Assembly (NCBI GenBank): GCA_039801085.1
Contig: JBDRTY010000001.1
Span: 870,846-934,845, forward strand
Direction of reading: 5' to 3'
Length of the DNA: 64,000 bases
From: a candidate division WOR-3 bacterium
GTDB taxonomy: Bacteria; Hydrothermota; Tepidihabitantia; Tepidihabitantales; Tepidihabitantaceae
Shown here: one piece after another, positions 1-9,215 of the stretch
How the letters are laid out: every line of letters begins with the position of its first letter
Numbering within the stretch: the stretch's first letter is position 1
Position numbers and translations under genes: made by a program
The notes under the pieces: model-generated
Databases searched by the model: none
What the model saw: the letters and a program-made list of their open reading frames with translations, nothing else
Told to the model about the DNA's origin: nothing

Positions 1-2341
1 TATCGGGAATCGGACGGTTATTACCCGAACGGTAGGTAGTATATCCAAGTGCAAGAAAACCATTGGAACAAACGGAAATTATGGTGTCTACTCTGCCGTA
101 GAATTTAAACTGAAACGGCAGGCGTAAAGTGCGTGTCACCGCATCTGAATCCGATACTGCCGGAATGACGATTCCCGGTCCAGGAGGTGCAAGTTCCACC
201 CAGCTGTAAATAGGCGCTCTACCGGAAACGGTGTCAGAATCGTCATAACACCAGTATCCATAACTGTCCGGACCGGAAGGATCAGAAACCGTTCCCATTT
301 CTCCTGCCAGTGAAATAGAAACCGTATCAGTATAAGGGTATGTCTCACCCTGACCGTGTATTGTTATCTTAAAAATTAGAGGTTTATTCTTAGGAAGGTA
401 TGGACTAACTGAAAGAGCAAAAGGGTCCCTGTCTCCACTTTTACTTTCCCCGGCGTTAACCGTGCCGAAATAGGATTGAGAATCGCCGACGGCAACATTC
501 GAATCAAGACAAGTCAGGGTTAATTGCATGTTTCTTAAATTACCGCCCCCAAGATTGCTAATAGCAATATAAAGTGGACCGCTCTCAGAACTGCCGATTA
601 CTCCATTTCCATTCCCATATGGTGCTGAATCAATAAACAATGCGGTATCAATAACAATTTTTCCGGCACGGATTGTTAAATTTGCGGGTAAGCGCCAGGA
701 ATCATTATCAGCATCACGCACCAGCAGGGTTGCAGAAATAACGGTTCCTTCACGACTCAAGCTGTCGACGATAAATTCAACCCCATCTCCAGTGCGCACT
801 GAATCCGGTTCGATTGAATTAAAATAAGCAATGCTGTCAATAAGCGCAATGTGCGGGCTGGAACTCCTGAAAACAGCAGTCACACCCGTTGCCGTTGCCT
901 CACCGGCGTTTTTCAGAGCAAAATACAGTACGATCCTCTCACCGGGGTTAATTACGCGGTCGTTGCTCCCTGTAGAATCATCAATTGTTATACCTGAAAT
1001 AATTAAATATGGAATACCACCTGCAATCACCCGACAATTACCCTCATAAGGTATCAGATTTCTGCCGGAAACCACTACATCCAGACTTCCGATATGACCC
1101 GGGTTAATCTCAAGATATGAACAACCGGCACTGTCGGTAACACCGGTGACATACATTGAGCTGTCCATGGAACAGCAAACCAGAGCACCAGCAACTGGCT
1201 GCCCGTCAGTAACAACCTCAATCCGGAAAGTCTGGGGACCGATCGGAATAACCGAATCGTAGTAAACCTCAATATGATGCGGGATATCAGTCCAGACACC
1301 TAACTCCGGGTCTCCAAGCAAATTCCACTCCTGATAGCGAGTCTGGTCATGATATAAGGAATCAATCCAGAACCGACCGCGCAGGGTTGCGGGACCAAGA
1401 TGATACTGATTCTCTGCAAAAATCGCAGTAAAAAACCCTCGATAACAGGCACTGCGGTAATGCGCCCCATGACTGACTATGCCCGTTGTCCCAAAATAGG
1501 CGATTGCGCCGCCAAGAGTCCCCGGGGTACCTGCGCGCACGAATTTATCTCCGTACATTGAATTTCCACCTCCGGATTCCAGACTGATTGTAGCGCAGGT
1601 TGCCCCAATCACTATGGGCATCTTTTCACGGTTTGTCCAGGAGAAAGGATCAATCGCATTAAAAGGATCCCACCATGTACCTACTCCCTGTCCGCGGTAA
1701 GTAATGAAACTCCGGCCGGAATTTGCCGCTGCAGTAACATCGCCACTCCCATTTCCCCGGTTTTTACTGAACGAATCAATATGGACATAACCAGCTAAAA
1801 GGCAGAATTGGTGCAACAACCGAGAATCTCCCCAGTAAAGTGTATCGTCGGCAGCATTGTCCTCACGAACACAAGTAACTATGCTCTTGTACCACAAGCT
1901 GTCAGGCAACACCGGAGATCGTTCATAGGCAACCGTTTTTGCCACCAGTGTAGAACATTCTCGTGCATTCGTGACATAAAACCGCCCCACAGAAATTTCC
2001 ATTTTGTAATCTCCGGTCATATCACCGTAGTAACAATCAGTAGTGCCGTTATAACTGGGAATCTGAGAAGGTGAACCGGCAAGCAGTACGTATTCCGGTT
2101 TTATCGGCCAGTTGTTGTAGGCATTCCGGATGTAGGACTGAATTTGGATTGGAGTCGTACCCACTTGAGATACGGGCACAACCTTAGCGAGGATTCCTTT
2201 CTGGGTTTTCCACTGAGCCAGTGGTTGTAAAATCGGAACATAGGGATCATAAGCGATTATCAGATACTTTGCACCCTGCTGTCCCAGAACGATTTGCCCC
2301 AGAAGAAAGGTCAAAATCACGGAGATTTTCAATCGATTCAT
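1..2341 (-). CDS. C25-family (gingipain-like) secreted protein, 3' end beyond window
   Basis: Reading runs from an ATG at 2341 to the window edge without a stop, so the C-terminus is missing. Residues 1-20 form a signal peptide (LKISVILTFLLGQIVLG). Residues about 25-350 match the peptidase C25 fold: an 'LIIAYDPYVPILQPLAQWK' start, then a Cys at residue 249 in 'GATCATI'. The family's catalytic-His motif (GHG) reads YRGQG at residues 215-219, so the His is Gln; the Cys is kept with normal spacing (31 residues). CARDB-like beta-sandwich segments follow, then a 'GPDSYGYWCYDD' module shared with two other proteins of this window. It starts 3 nt after the YCF48-like gene and is the last visible gene of the pgs operon. 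Export by type IX secretion is inferred; proteolytic activity is doubtful. Confidence 0.85.
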   Translation of the reverse strand, partial: MNRLKISVILTFLLGQIVLGQQGAKYLIIAYDPYVPILQPLAQWKTQKGILAKVVPVSQVGTTPIQIQSYIRNAYNNWPIKPEYVLLAGSPSQIPSYNGTTDCYYGDMTGDYKMEISVGRFYVTNARECSTLVAKTVAYERSPVLPDSLWYKSIVTCVREDNAADDTLYWGDSRLLHQFCLLAGYVHIDSFSKNRGNGSGDVTAAANSGRSFITYRGQGVGTWWDPFNAIDPFSWTNREKMPIVIGATCATISLESGGGNSMYGDKFVRAGTPGTLGGAIAYFGTTGIVSHGAHYRSACYRGFFTAIFAENQYHLGPATLRGRFWIDSLYHDQTRYQEWNLLGDPELGVWTDIPHHIEVYYDSVIPIGPQTFRIEVVTDGQPVAGALVCCSMDSSMYVTGVTDSAGCSYLEINPGHIGSLDVVVSGRNLIPYEGNCRVIAGGIPYLIISGITIDDSTGSNDRVINPGERIVLYFALKNAGEATATGVTAVFRSSSPHIALIDSIAYFNSIEPDSVRTGDGVEFIVDSLSREGTVISATLLVRDADNDSWRLPANLTIRAGKIVIDTALFIDSAPYGNGNGVIGSSESGPLYIAISNLGGGNLRNMQLTLTCLDSNVAVGDSQSYFGTVNAGESKSGDRDPFALSVSPYLPKNKPLIFKITIHGQGETYPYTDTVSISLAGEMGTVSDPSGPDSYGYWCYDDSDTVSGRAPIYSWVELAPPGPGIVIPAVSDSDAVTRTLRLPFQFKFYGRVDTIISVCSNGFLALGYTTYRSGNNRPIPD

Positions 2342-2344
2342 ATG

Positions 2345-3571
2345 TTATTTGATTATCACTTTCATTATGCCGGCATTATTCATCAACGAATTCGGAATGA
2401 AAAAGTAAACTCCCGACCTTAATCCATTGAGATTGTTTTCTCCGGGGCAAAGTTCACATAGCTTTTGGCCGGCTATGTCAATGAGTATGCCTGAAGTAAC
2501 GCAGAATAATGTCCGGTTTAATATTACAGCAGACTGGGCTCGCTTAAAATTCCACTGAATACCGGGATCTTCAATTCCGATCAACGTGGAACTCCAATGT
2601 TGTCCGCCATCTGTAGTGACAACTACAACTCCATTACCGGCAGCCATACCGCTCAATGTATCAGCAAAATCGATATCAAAAAGGGTGGAATCGGCTCCTG
2701 AATTCTGAAGAACCCAAGTAATTCCTCCGTCAGTGGTATGAATAATTGTGCCATTTCTGCCACAAGCCCAGCCATAATTACGGTTAATAAATTTAACCGC
2801 ACGCAAAAAGCGGGCATCGGGTGGAACTTGTTGCTGGATCCAGGAATTTCCCCCATCGCTCGTATAAAGTACAACTGCCTGAAAATTCCGATCATTTCCG
2901 CCGACCACCCAGCCGTTACTGTAATCGGCAAAGTAAACATCATAAAAGTCATAAGTTGTATCCCGGCGCACAATCTGCCAGTTCTCTCCACCATCGGTAG
3001 TTTTGGCAATCAGCCCCTGGCCTCCCTGGAATGTATCACCGGCAGGCCAGTGTCCGGCTACAAGCCAGCCATAATCATGGTCAACAAACCAGACCCCCTG
3101 AAACTCTGCAGTGTCTCCTGAAGGAAATGGCGGCACCGGCAGAAAAACCTGTTGCCATTCAGCTCCCCCATTGGTCGTTCGCAACTGAACAATATCACCA
3201 CCCGCTGCCCAGCCAAATTCCCCATCAACAAAACGGATGCGGGCAGCATGTTTAGGACCGCCTAAATTCTGCCTTGTCCAAGTCACCCCCCCATCAGTTG
3301 TCCCCCATATATCGCCAGCCCGTCCACAGGTCCAGCCGGAATCGGAAGTATAGAAAAATACATCAAAGAAGTCACGAATAGTCGGCACCTCTACTGTATC
3401 CCAGCTTGAACCAAAATTGCCGGAATGAAGGACCGCGGTCGTTTCAATAGTGACCACCCAGGCATGTACTCCTCCGGAAGGAGTTGCGATACCATGGTAT
3501 ATCAGCCCATTTGCAACCGAAACAACCATTAGGCAGACATTGAACATCAGCAACTTTGATTTATGATGCAT
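2345..3571 (-). CDS. YCF48-like beta-propeller secreted protein
   Basis: A 408-residue protein with an N-terminal signal peptide and six propeller-blade signatures of the BNR/YCF48 type (TTDGGVTW, TTNGGAEW, TTDGGENW, TSDGGNSW, TTDGGITW, TTDGGQHW) spread over residues about 90-335. The last 60 residues end in 'LRSGVYFFIPNS...KVIIK', the shape of a type IX sorting-like or FlgD-like beta domain. It has a clear AGGAGAG ribosome site ahead of the ATG and lies 18 nt downstream of the complete C25 gene, inside the pgs operon. In plants and cyanobacteria YCF48 is a photosystem assembly factor; in secreted bacterial proteins of this shape the propeller is probably a binding or scaffold domain. The exact role is unknown. 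Confidence 0.8.
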   Translation of the reverse strand: MHHKSKLLMFNVCLMVVSVANGLIYHGIATPSGGVHAWVVTIETTAVLHSGNFGSSWDTVEVPTIRDFFDVFFYTSDSGWTCGRAGDIWGTTDGGVTWTRQNLGGPKHAARIRFVDGEFGWAAGGDIVQLRTTNGGAEWQQVFLPVPPFPSGDTAEFQGVWFVDHDYGWLVAGHWPAGDTFQGGQGLIAKTTDGGENWQIVRRDTTYDFYDVYFADYSNGWVVGGNDRNFQAVVLYTSDGGNSWIQQQVPPDARFLRAVKFINRNYGWACGRNGTIIHTTDGGITWVLQNSGADSTLFDIDFADTLSGMAAGNGVVVVTTDGGQHWSSTLIGIEDPGIQWNFKRAQSAVILNRTLFCVTSGILIDIAGQKLCELCPGENNLNGLRSGVYFFIPNSLMNNAGIMKVIIK

Positions 3572-3589
3572 AATCTCTCCTTTCTTAAC

Positions 3590-6500
3590 TTACTTAATGT
3601 AAATTATTCGTGTTGTTAAGGGAAAAGCTTTTCCCTCGGTACTGACCCACCGAATAAAATAGATACCGGATTCAAGTTTCAAATTAGGATTCTGCCCCAG
3701 TTTCATATAGAACCGGTGGTTTCGTTCGATATTGGCATTAATATGGTGAGTAGATACGATATTCCCGGCAACATCCACAAGTTCAATAATTGATCTCATG
3801 CCGGTATTGCTTGCCTCGATCCAGATCCCATCACGCACAATTGTCGGCTGAATTTTAATCTGGGCAAGTTTAGATTTATCCTTGGCTTCTTGGATCATAG
3901 TAAATGTATCTGGAGGATTTGTTGTAAACTTGATTGCACGGTGATTACAGATTTCTGCTGCCGAAGTGGGGTAGTAACCTCCATAGGTCCAGGACAGACC
4001 GGCTCTGTGGTCCGGGCTTTGAATACCAACTGTTGCAAAATTGTGATTATTATTGGGAATTGAATCGTCATTTCGAACATCAAGGTATTGACAGACGATT
4101 GGCCCATCGCTGCTTGATGTAGGGTAAAATAACGGATCATAAAGGATCACCTGAAATGTCTGCTGTTCAGCTATGATCGGATTGCGGAAACCGTGCACAT
4201 GATAGACATTACTCCACTCAACAATGAAACGGTGTTGCGGTTCATCAAAATAGTAAAAAACTCCGCCCGCATTCAGTGTATCGGTCAGAAAATCATCCCA
4301 GAGAACCGCCACAAATCCATCCGGTCCCTGAGCCGACGGTATTTCCCAGTTATAAGGTTCGCCCCACCAGGTACTGCCGAACGCAATATAACCGTTGTCG
4401 GAAATAGAAATTATATCATAGTCATGACAGTAAAACCGGAAGCGGAACGGTAAAGTTACCGGAATCGCCCGGTCCTTGCCTATAAGTACTCTCTCCCCCT
4501 GTCCGCCGCGATTCGGGTCGATTTCATACCAGTCAAAACCCGGGCGCTCCCGGCAGTTTGTATCCAGATCATCATATCCCCAGTATCCGCCCCGGTCCGG
4601 ACCAAGAGGCGAGCTGACAGACGGTTTGCCTATTGGCAGGGGAAAATTGATCTGCTGTTGAAATCCTTCGCCAATCAGCCTCAGGTAGAGTGTAAAACTT
4701 CTACCCTTAACTATTTCCGGGGCAGCTCTTACTATGAAATGATCAGTTTCATTGACAATGGATTCCTGCGGTGCAACATTCCCAAAAACAGCAGCAGAAT
4801 CGAGGATCTCCACAGCAAAGGGATTGGAAGAGCGTAAGATGCCGACTATTCCGGTTGCAGCGGTTGCCCCCTGGTTTTGAATCATAAATGAAACTTCGCT
4901 TGTTTCTCCAGGGTCGATAAAACCATTTGTATCATGTATTACTGAACGCAATATTTTGAATTTCGGTCCGGAAACTGCAAGATGGAAATCCGATGTCCAG
5001 CTGCTGTCGGCAGTTAATATTCTCAACTGCAGATTGATACACTGTCCATTCGTACAAGGAGGGGCAATATATACCGGAAATGGTTCCGCGCTCCGGACCT
5101 CACCAGGAGCCAACGTTCCATAATTTCGTACCGAATCAATCACAACCCCAAAGGAATCCAGTGAACTTAATATCGCTGTTACATTAAACGCACTCTGATT
5201 TGTTCCATAATTTTTCAAATTTACAGTTAAATTGCTTGTTTCTCCAGGGGTAACCATCGCAGGATTGTGAGACTGATAACCAATCAGCAACCCGCGGTAT
5301 TCACCAGTAATTGCCGCCAGATAAGGCTTGAGGTCTCTGCCGGTAACGGTTATATAAAGTGAATCGGTTGTCGTAGTGTTAATTGTGAAGACCGCAGCAC
5401 CTGAAGAGTTGGTCTTCTTGACCGCTTGAACCTCTCCGGGCTTGTAAAGACACACCTGGGCGTCCTTCAACGGCTGTCCTTCGCTATCCCGCACTTCAAC
5501 ACTGAACAGCGCAGTTCCTACTGGATAAATAGCAGGATGAGATACACTTATTGTCCTAGGAACACCAAGCCAGATGTTCATCGCCGGATCACCAAGGAGA
5601 TTGTAGACATGAAAGTAAATCTTGAGGTCCGAGGAATCCTCGGGCAGTGGGAAATTAATCAGCTGTTCTATTTTCCCTGCATACATCGCCGGACCAAGCG
5701 TGACGATTCCCCTCTCCAGCATCGCATTGTAAATACCATAATCCATACAGTTGTTCCAGCGGGTGGAAGTCCCGGTGTAGGATGAACCCCAGAATGCTAC
5801 CCCACCGCGCGGACTGACAGGAGTTCCTGCTCTTAACCAGACCTCACCAAAACAGGGATTTGCCTGATAGTTACCGGTGCCGCAATATAAACTGGTAATC
5901 ACCGGCAGTTTCCAGCCATTGTTAAGGTTGGCAACATCTTCACGCCAGAACTCAGGATAAATCCATCCGGTAGCCTGTCCCCAGCCTCTGCCATTAATTA
6001 ATGTTACCCCCTGATTAACAGCGGAATCAATCGGTCCTCGGCCATATCGAGTGGGAGGATAAAACACAGTATCGACGCAATTAAAACCTCGATTTAGTAA
6101 CCGTTCCCGAATTATTCGTTTCGTTACGAGTGCTGTGACCGCCGGGGTTCCTCCTTCCTGATAACTTGTTCCTACCATTAACGCTCGTCTAAACCACAGA
6201 GTGTCTTCACAATACGGATTGGACTCGTATCCGACAATTTTTGCTACAATACAATCAAGTTCTGAACTGTTGGCTGCCGGAAGTCTGCCGACAAAAAGAT
6301 CTGCAAGATAATCATTTCCATCAACGCAGGCATAAGTATGATCTGTGACACAGGAAGTAGCACCAGGTGTAGGAAATGCGGGGATTTTGTTAATCGCGCC
6401 CACCAATAGCACATATGTTGGCGCCGGCTCCCAAGTCTGATAAGCATTTTGAATATAGCTTCTTATCTGCTCACGCTGGGTTCCAGTTTCAGATGTTTTT

Positions 6501-6955
6501 TTGATCCAGACCTTAAAGCCTTTGCGTTCTTTCCAACGGGCGAGTGGTAGTATATTCTCATAAAATTCGTCAGGCACGATTATCAGATAACCGGGCATTT
6601 GTTCATCATGACCTGCAGCAGGCAACCAGGGGAAGAGATAATCTGGCATCAAATTTCTGGGTTGAATGCGATCTAAAGGACAGGAATAATTAACAGTAAT
6701 GTCAGTTTCTTTAATAGACCTGGAAACGATCACCTGAATGACTTCTACCCCGCCAGCTATCATTCGCTTCCCAAACCGGACTGAACCATCTCCTTCAGCC
6801 CTAACCTCCGGAAGTTGGCTATTTACTACCGGTACAAGAAGTGAGGTAACTGTATCATTCTCAGCTGAAGTCAGGCGGAACTGTACGGTAGAGTTCGTCA
6901 CCAGATTTGCCTCCGCTGATACTGCAAAAACAAAATACAGCCAGTGTAGCATCAT
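3590..6955 (-). CDS. C25-family (gingipain-like) surface protein with C-terminal sorting-like domain
   Basis: Complete, 1121 residues. A short signal peptide (residues 1-15) is followed by an N-terminal beta region and the C25 domain at about 120-470. The catalytic Cys position is present (C358, 'SLYCGTGNY'), but the His motif GHG reads GRG at 322-324. Residues about 480-780 look like repeated CARDB/Ig-type sandwiches. Residues about 790-980 hold the GYWGYDD...FYCHDYDIISISDNG module also found in the genes at 1-2341 and 63171-64000. The last 80 residues ('LESGIYFIRW...RIIYIK') resemble a type IX sorting domain. Its ATG overlaps the previous stop by 1 nt (TAATG), implying translational coupling. 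Probably exported through SprA; may be a non-proteolytic adhesin or use altered chemistry. Confidence 0.85.
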   Translation of the reverse strand: MMLHWLYFVFAVSAEANLVTNSTVQFRLTSAENDTVTSLLVPVVNSQLPEVRAEGDGSVRFGKRMIAGGVEVIQVIVSRSIKETDITVNYSCPLDRIQPRNLMPDYLFPWLPAAGHDEQMPGYLIIVPDEFYENILPLARWKERKGFKVWIKKTSETGTQREQIRSYIQNAYQTWEPAPTYVLLVGAINKIPAFPTPGATSCVTDHTYACVDGNDYLADLFVGRLPAANSSELDCIVAKIVGYESNPYCEDTLWFRRALMVGTSYQEGGTPAVTALVTKRIIRERLLNRGFNCVDTVFYPPTRYGRGPIDSAVNQGVTLINGRGWGQATGWIYPEFWREDVANLNNGWKLPVITSLYCGTGNYQANPCFGEVWLRAGTPVSPRGGVAFWGSSYTGTSTRWNNCMDYGIYNAMLERGIVTLGPAMYAGKIEQLINFPLPEDSSDLKIYFHVYNLLGDPAMNIWLGVPRTISVSHPAIYPVGTALFSVEVRDSEGQPLKDAQVCLYKPGEVQAVKKTNSSGAAVFTINTTTTDSLYITVTGRDLKPYLAAITGEYRGLLIGYQSHNPAMVTPGETSNLTVNLKNYGTNQSAFNVTAILSSLDSFGVVIDSVRNYGTLAPGEVRSAEPFPVYIAPPCTNGQCINLQLRILTADSSWTSDFHLAVSGPKFKILRSVIHDTNGFIDPGETSEVSFMIQNQGATAATGIVGILRSSNPFAVEILDSAAVFGNVAPQESIVNETDHFIVRAAPEIVKGRSFTLYLRLIGEGFQQQINFPLPIGKPSVSSPLGPDRGGYWGYDDLDTNCRERPGFDWYEIDPNRGGQGERVLIGKDRAIPVTLPFRFRFYCHDYDIISISDNGYIAFGSTWWGEPYNWEIPSAQGPDGFVAVLWDDFLTDTLNAGGVFYYFDEPQHRFIVEWSNVYHVHGFRNPIIAEQQTFQVILYDPLFYPTSSSDGPIVCQYLDVRNDDSIPNNNHNFATVGIQSPDHRAGLSWTYGGYYPTSAAEICNHRAIKFTTNPPDTFTMIQEAKDKSKLAQIKIQPTIVRDGIWIEASNTGMRSIIELVDVAGNIVSTHHINANIERNHRFYMKLGQNPNLKLESGIYFIRWVSTEGKAFPLTTRIIYIK

Positions 6956-8193
6956 TAAAACTCCTTTTTAACAGTAACAATTCCGAGATCCCGATCAAGC
7001 ACAAAGAAATAGTGCGTTCCGGGAATTACCCCCACTTTATAAGCATAAGGACTGGCAATTGTTGCCATCAAGAACGGATTTGCTCTGTCGGCACAGTTTA
7101 CTACCGCAACGCCACCGGAACCGCAAGCGACGAATACAAGGGTATCTTCAATGGTTACTGCACTGGCATAACCATTTAACTGCAGAGTAGCAAACTCAGT
7201 TAGATGGCCGGTTTGCTCCTGTTGCAAAAAAATTACGCCGTTTCGTCCATCGGCAACGGTGATAAAACCGTCCCTGCAGTCAACACCGCGGGCATTCCCA
7301 TCGGTATCAAAAGTTTCTGTCTGTCGTGGAGGAAAAGTATCTAGTTTCCAAACGGCAATTCCCAGTTGCTCACACGCAACATAAGCGTTTGCGCTCTCAA
7401 TGGCGATACTCCGGCAATTACGGGGATAGTAATACTGAAACCGCAGATTGGGATATTCTGGCTGTGATATGTCAACCGCAATAAATTGCGCTCCGGCAGC
7501 AACATATACCCAAGAATCGCGAAGTGCCAGTGCGTAACCATAACCAGGTTGGGGATATTCCAATACACCGGTAATCTTTAGGCTTTCCGGCCTTACGGCA
7601 TTGACGATTACAAGTTCCTTATATCCATAAGCCAGGAAAACCAGCGAATCTCTGGCCTTTACCCCCCAGGCTACATTCAGTGAATCCAAGTATCTCCCCT
7701 GAAGCCTCGGCTGTTCGGGAATACTGATATCATAGACCGCTAAACCAGCCTGTCCATCTGCAATAAAAAGCCTGTTTCCCAGAATTGCAAGGTCATGGGG
7801 ATAGCCCTGAGTTTTTAGTGCGCCCACGACCCTGAATCGCTGGAGAATGAAAGAGGCAGCTTCTGACCAGAAACCCCAGATATTACTTTCGTTACATGCC
7901 CTAACTCGCCACCAGTAACGACCGTCAGTTTTGAAATGCAGGTTTGCTGAAGTTGTATTTACAGTTTCCTCAATCACTATTTTGCGGAAATTTGAATCTG
8001 ATGCCACCTGAAGAATATAACTTACTGCCGGCTGTTGTGTTTGCCAGCTGAAAGTTATATCCCCTGTCGCAACGGTCTCCCCCACTGGTGAATTCAGTAT
8101 CACCGGCAGGGGTGCAGACACCGGTCTGATACAGGTTAATATCATAGTTGACAGTGCTACTACAAAGAAAATTCCAAGAGATCTGTTTTTCAT
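6955..8193 (-). CDS. Fibronectin-III plus LVIVD-repeat protein, probable lipoprotein
   Basis: 412 residues. The N-terminus has a hydrophobic segment ending in 'TMILTC', a plausible but atypical lipobox (Thr at -1). Residues about 30-115 form a fibronectin type III-like domain ('SPVGETVATGDITFSW ... YWWRVRACNES'). The remainder carries LVIVD-type beta-propeller repeats such as 'RLFIADGQAGLAVYDIS' and 'LVFVACGSGGVAVVNCAD'. LVIVD repeats are common in surface proteins of environmental bacteria; the ligand is not known. It overlaps the upstream barrel gene by 4 nt and the C25 gene by 1 nt, so it is translated with the poly-gamma-glutamate/C25 operon. Confidence 0.75.
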   Translation of the reverse strand: MKNRSLGIFFVVALSTMILTCIRPVSAPLPVILNSPVGETVATGDITFSWQTQQPAVSYILQVASDSNFRKIVIEETVNTTSANLHFKTDGRYWWRVRACNESNIWGFWSEAASFILQRFRVVGALKTQGYPHDLAILGNRLFIADGQAGLAVYDISIPEQPRLQGRYLDSLNVAWGVKARDSLVFLAYGYKELVIVNAVRPESLKITGVLEYPQPGYGYALALRDSWVYVAAGAQFIAVDISQPEYPNLRFQYYYPRNCRSIAIESANAYVACEQLGIAVWKLDTFPPRQTETFDTDGNARGVDCRDGFITVADGRNGVIFLQQEQTGHLTEFATLQLNGYASAVTIEDTLVFVACGSGGVAVVNCADRANPFLMATIASPYAYKVGVIPGTHYFFVLDRDLGIVTVKKEF

Positions 8194-9215
8194 TCCTCAC
8201 CCTCCTGTTTAGGATGACTGGGCGAAACAGACTTCAATCTCACGGTAATCCCCAGACCGGCATGAAATGTACGGTACTCCTTTATTTCTTCAATCTTGTT
8301 ATGATAAGGAGCATCAACATCCCGCCATTCCGGACCGAACCAGAAATAAACTGTGCCCAAATTGAACCGGTAATCAAACCTTAAATTTATTATGTGCAAC
8401 TGGTCAACTCTCCCATAATGAGCAGAATCAACTGGTTCGGCAGTATATAAACGATATTTGTATTCATACTCGGGTCGAAAACCAATTTGCAACAGATGAA
8501 GACGGGGATGAATCGCCAGTGCCAGAAATAAGCTGTGTTCCAGGTGGGATATATCGGGAATTTCAGCTGCTGCCCGGGCAAGCTTGAAATTGTAGCCAGA
8601 CAGGAACCTCAAGCTTGTGCTCTCCCGCCAATTTAGCTTCAGTTCAAAACAGTGGGCTGAGGTATTATAGTACTGAAAAGGTGGTATATAGTCATAATGC
8701 TCAAAACGATAGCTGGGGGTGATACTTATCTTAGCCAATCGCTGTTCAAAACTGATGCCCGCTAACTGTTCACTGAACCGGCACGGGTAATACCGGCTGG
8801 AATTTACCGGCCGGTAATACCGCAGCAGATAACTGGGCAACCAGCGATAATATAGCAACACCCGGCGGAATCGGCCCAGCTGCTGCTCGAATTCAACACC
8901 AATCACGCCGTAACTTTTTTCCCGATTTACAAGATAATTATGACCCCTCAGCCGCAGGCTCAGGGAAGTTTTTGGGGAAAAACGAACTGCCAACTCACCG
9001 ACAGTAGTAAAATCAAGGTCGTCAGCGGAACGGTAGGGAAAACGCATTGTATCTTGCCGCTGAAGAAAACTGGTGAGTTCTGAAGGCGAAAGGCAGAACA
9101 AGTTTCGGTCATAGTCGGCGCCCAGATAAAAACTGCTGGAAAACTGTTCTTTGCCTAATGCAGGCAATACAATTATCAGTGGCGCGAGTATCAGTATCTT
9201 CCGGAGATTACTCAT
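8190..9215 (-). CDS. Hypothetical outer-membrane beta-barrel-like protein of the pgs operon
   Basis: I do not recognise a family. I place the start at the ATG at 9215, which has GGGGA six bases upstream and overlaps the previous stop by 8 nt; an in-frame start 24 nt upstream lacks such a site. The 341-residue product begins with a signal peptide (MSNLRKILILAPLIIVLPALG). It is then rich in alternating aromatic, polar and arginine strands (for example 'RVLLYYRWLPSYLLRYYRP', 'TVYFWFGPEWRDV') typical of outer-membrane barrels. Gram-negative poly-gamma-glutamate producers need an outer-membrane exit route, so a role in polymer export or anchoring is a reasonable inference from its place between pgsW and the C25 genes. 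It could instead be a structural porin-like protein. Confidence 0.6.
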   Translation of the reverse strand: MSNLRKILILAPLIIVLPALGKEQFSSSFYLGADYDRNLFCLSPSELTSFLQRQDTMRFPYRSADDLDFTTVGELAVRFSPKTSLSLRLRGHNYLVNREKSYGVIGVEFEQQLGRFRRVLLYYRWLPSYLLRYYRPVNSSRYYPCRFSEQLAGISFEQRLAKISITPSYRFEHYDYIPPFQYYNTSAHCFELKLNWRESTSLRFLSGYNFKLARAAAEIPDISHLEHSLFLALAIHPRLHLLQIGFRPEYEYKYRLYTAEPVDSAHYGRVDQLHIINLRFDYRFNLGTVYFWFGPEWRDVDAPYHNKIEEIKEYRTFHAGLGITVRLKSVSPSHPKQEGEE

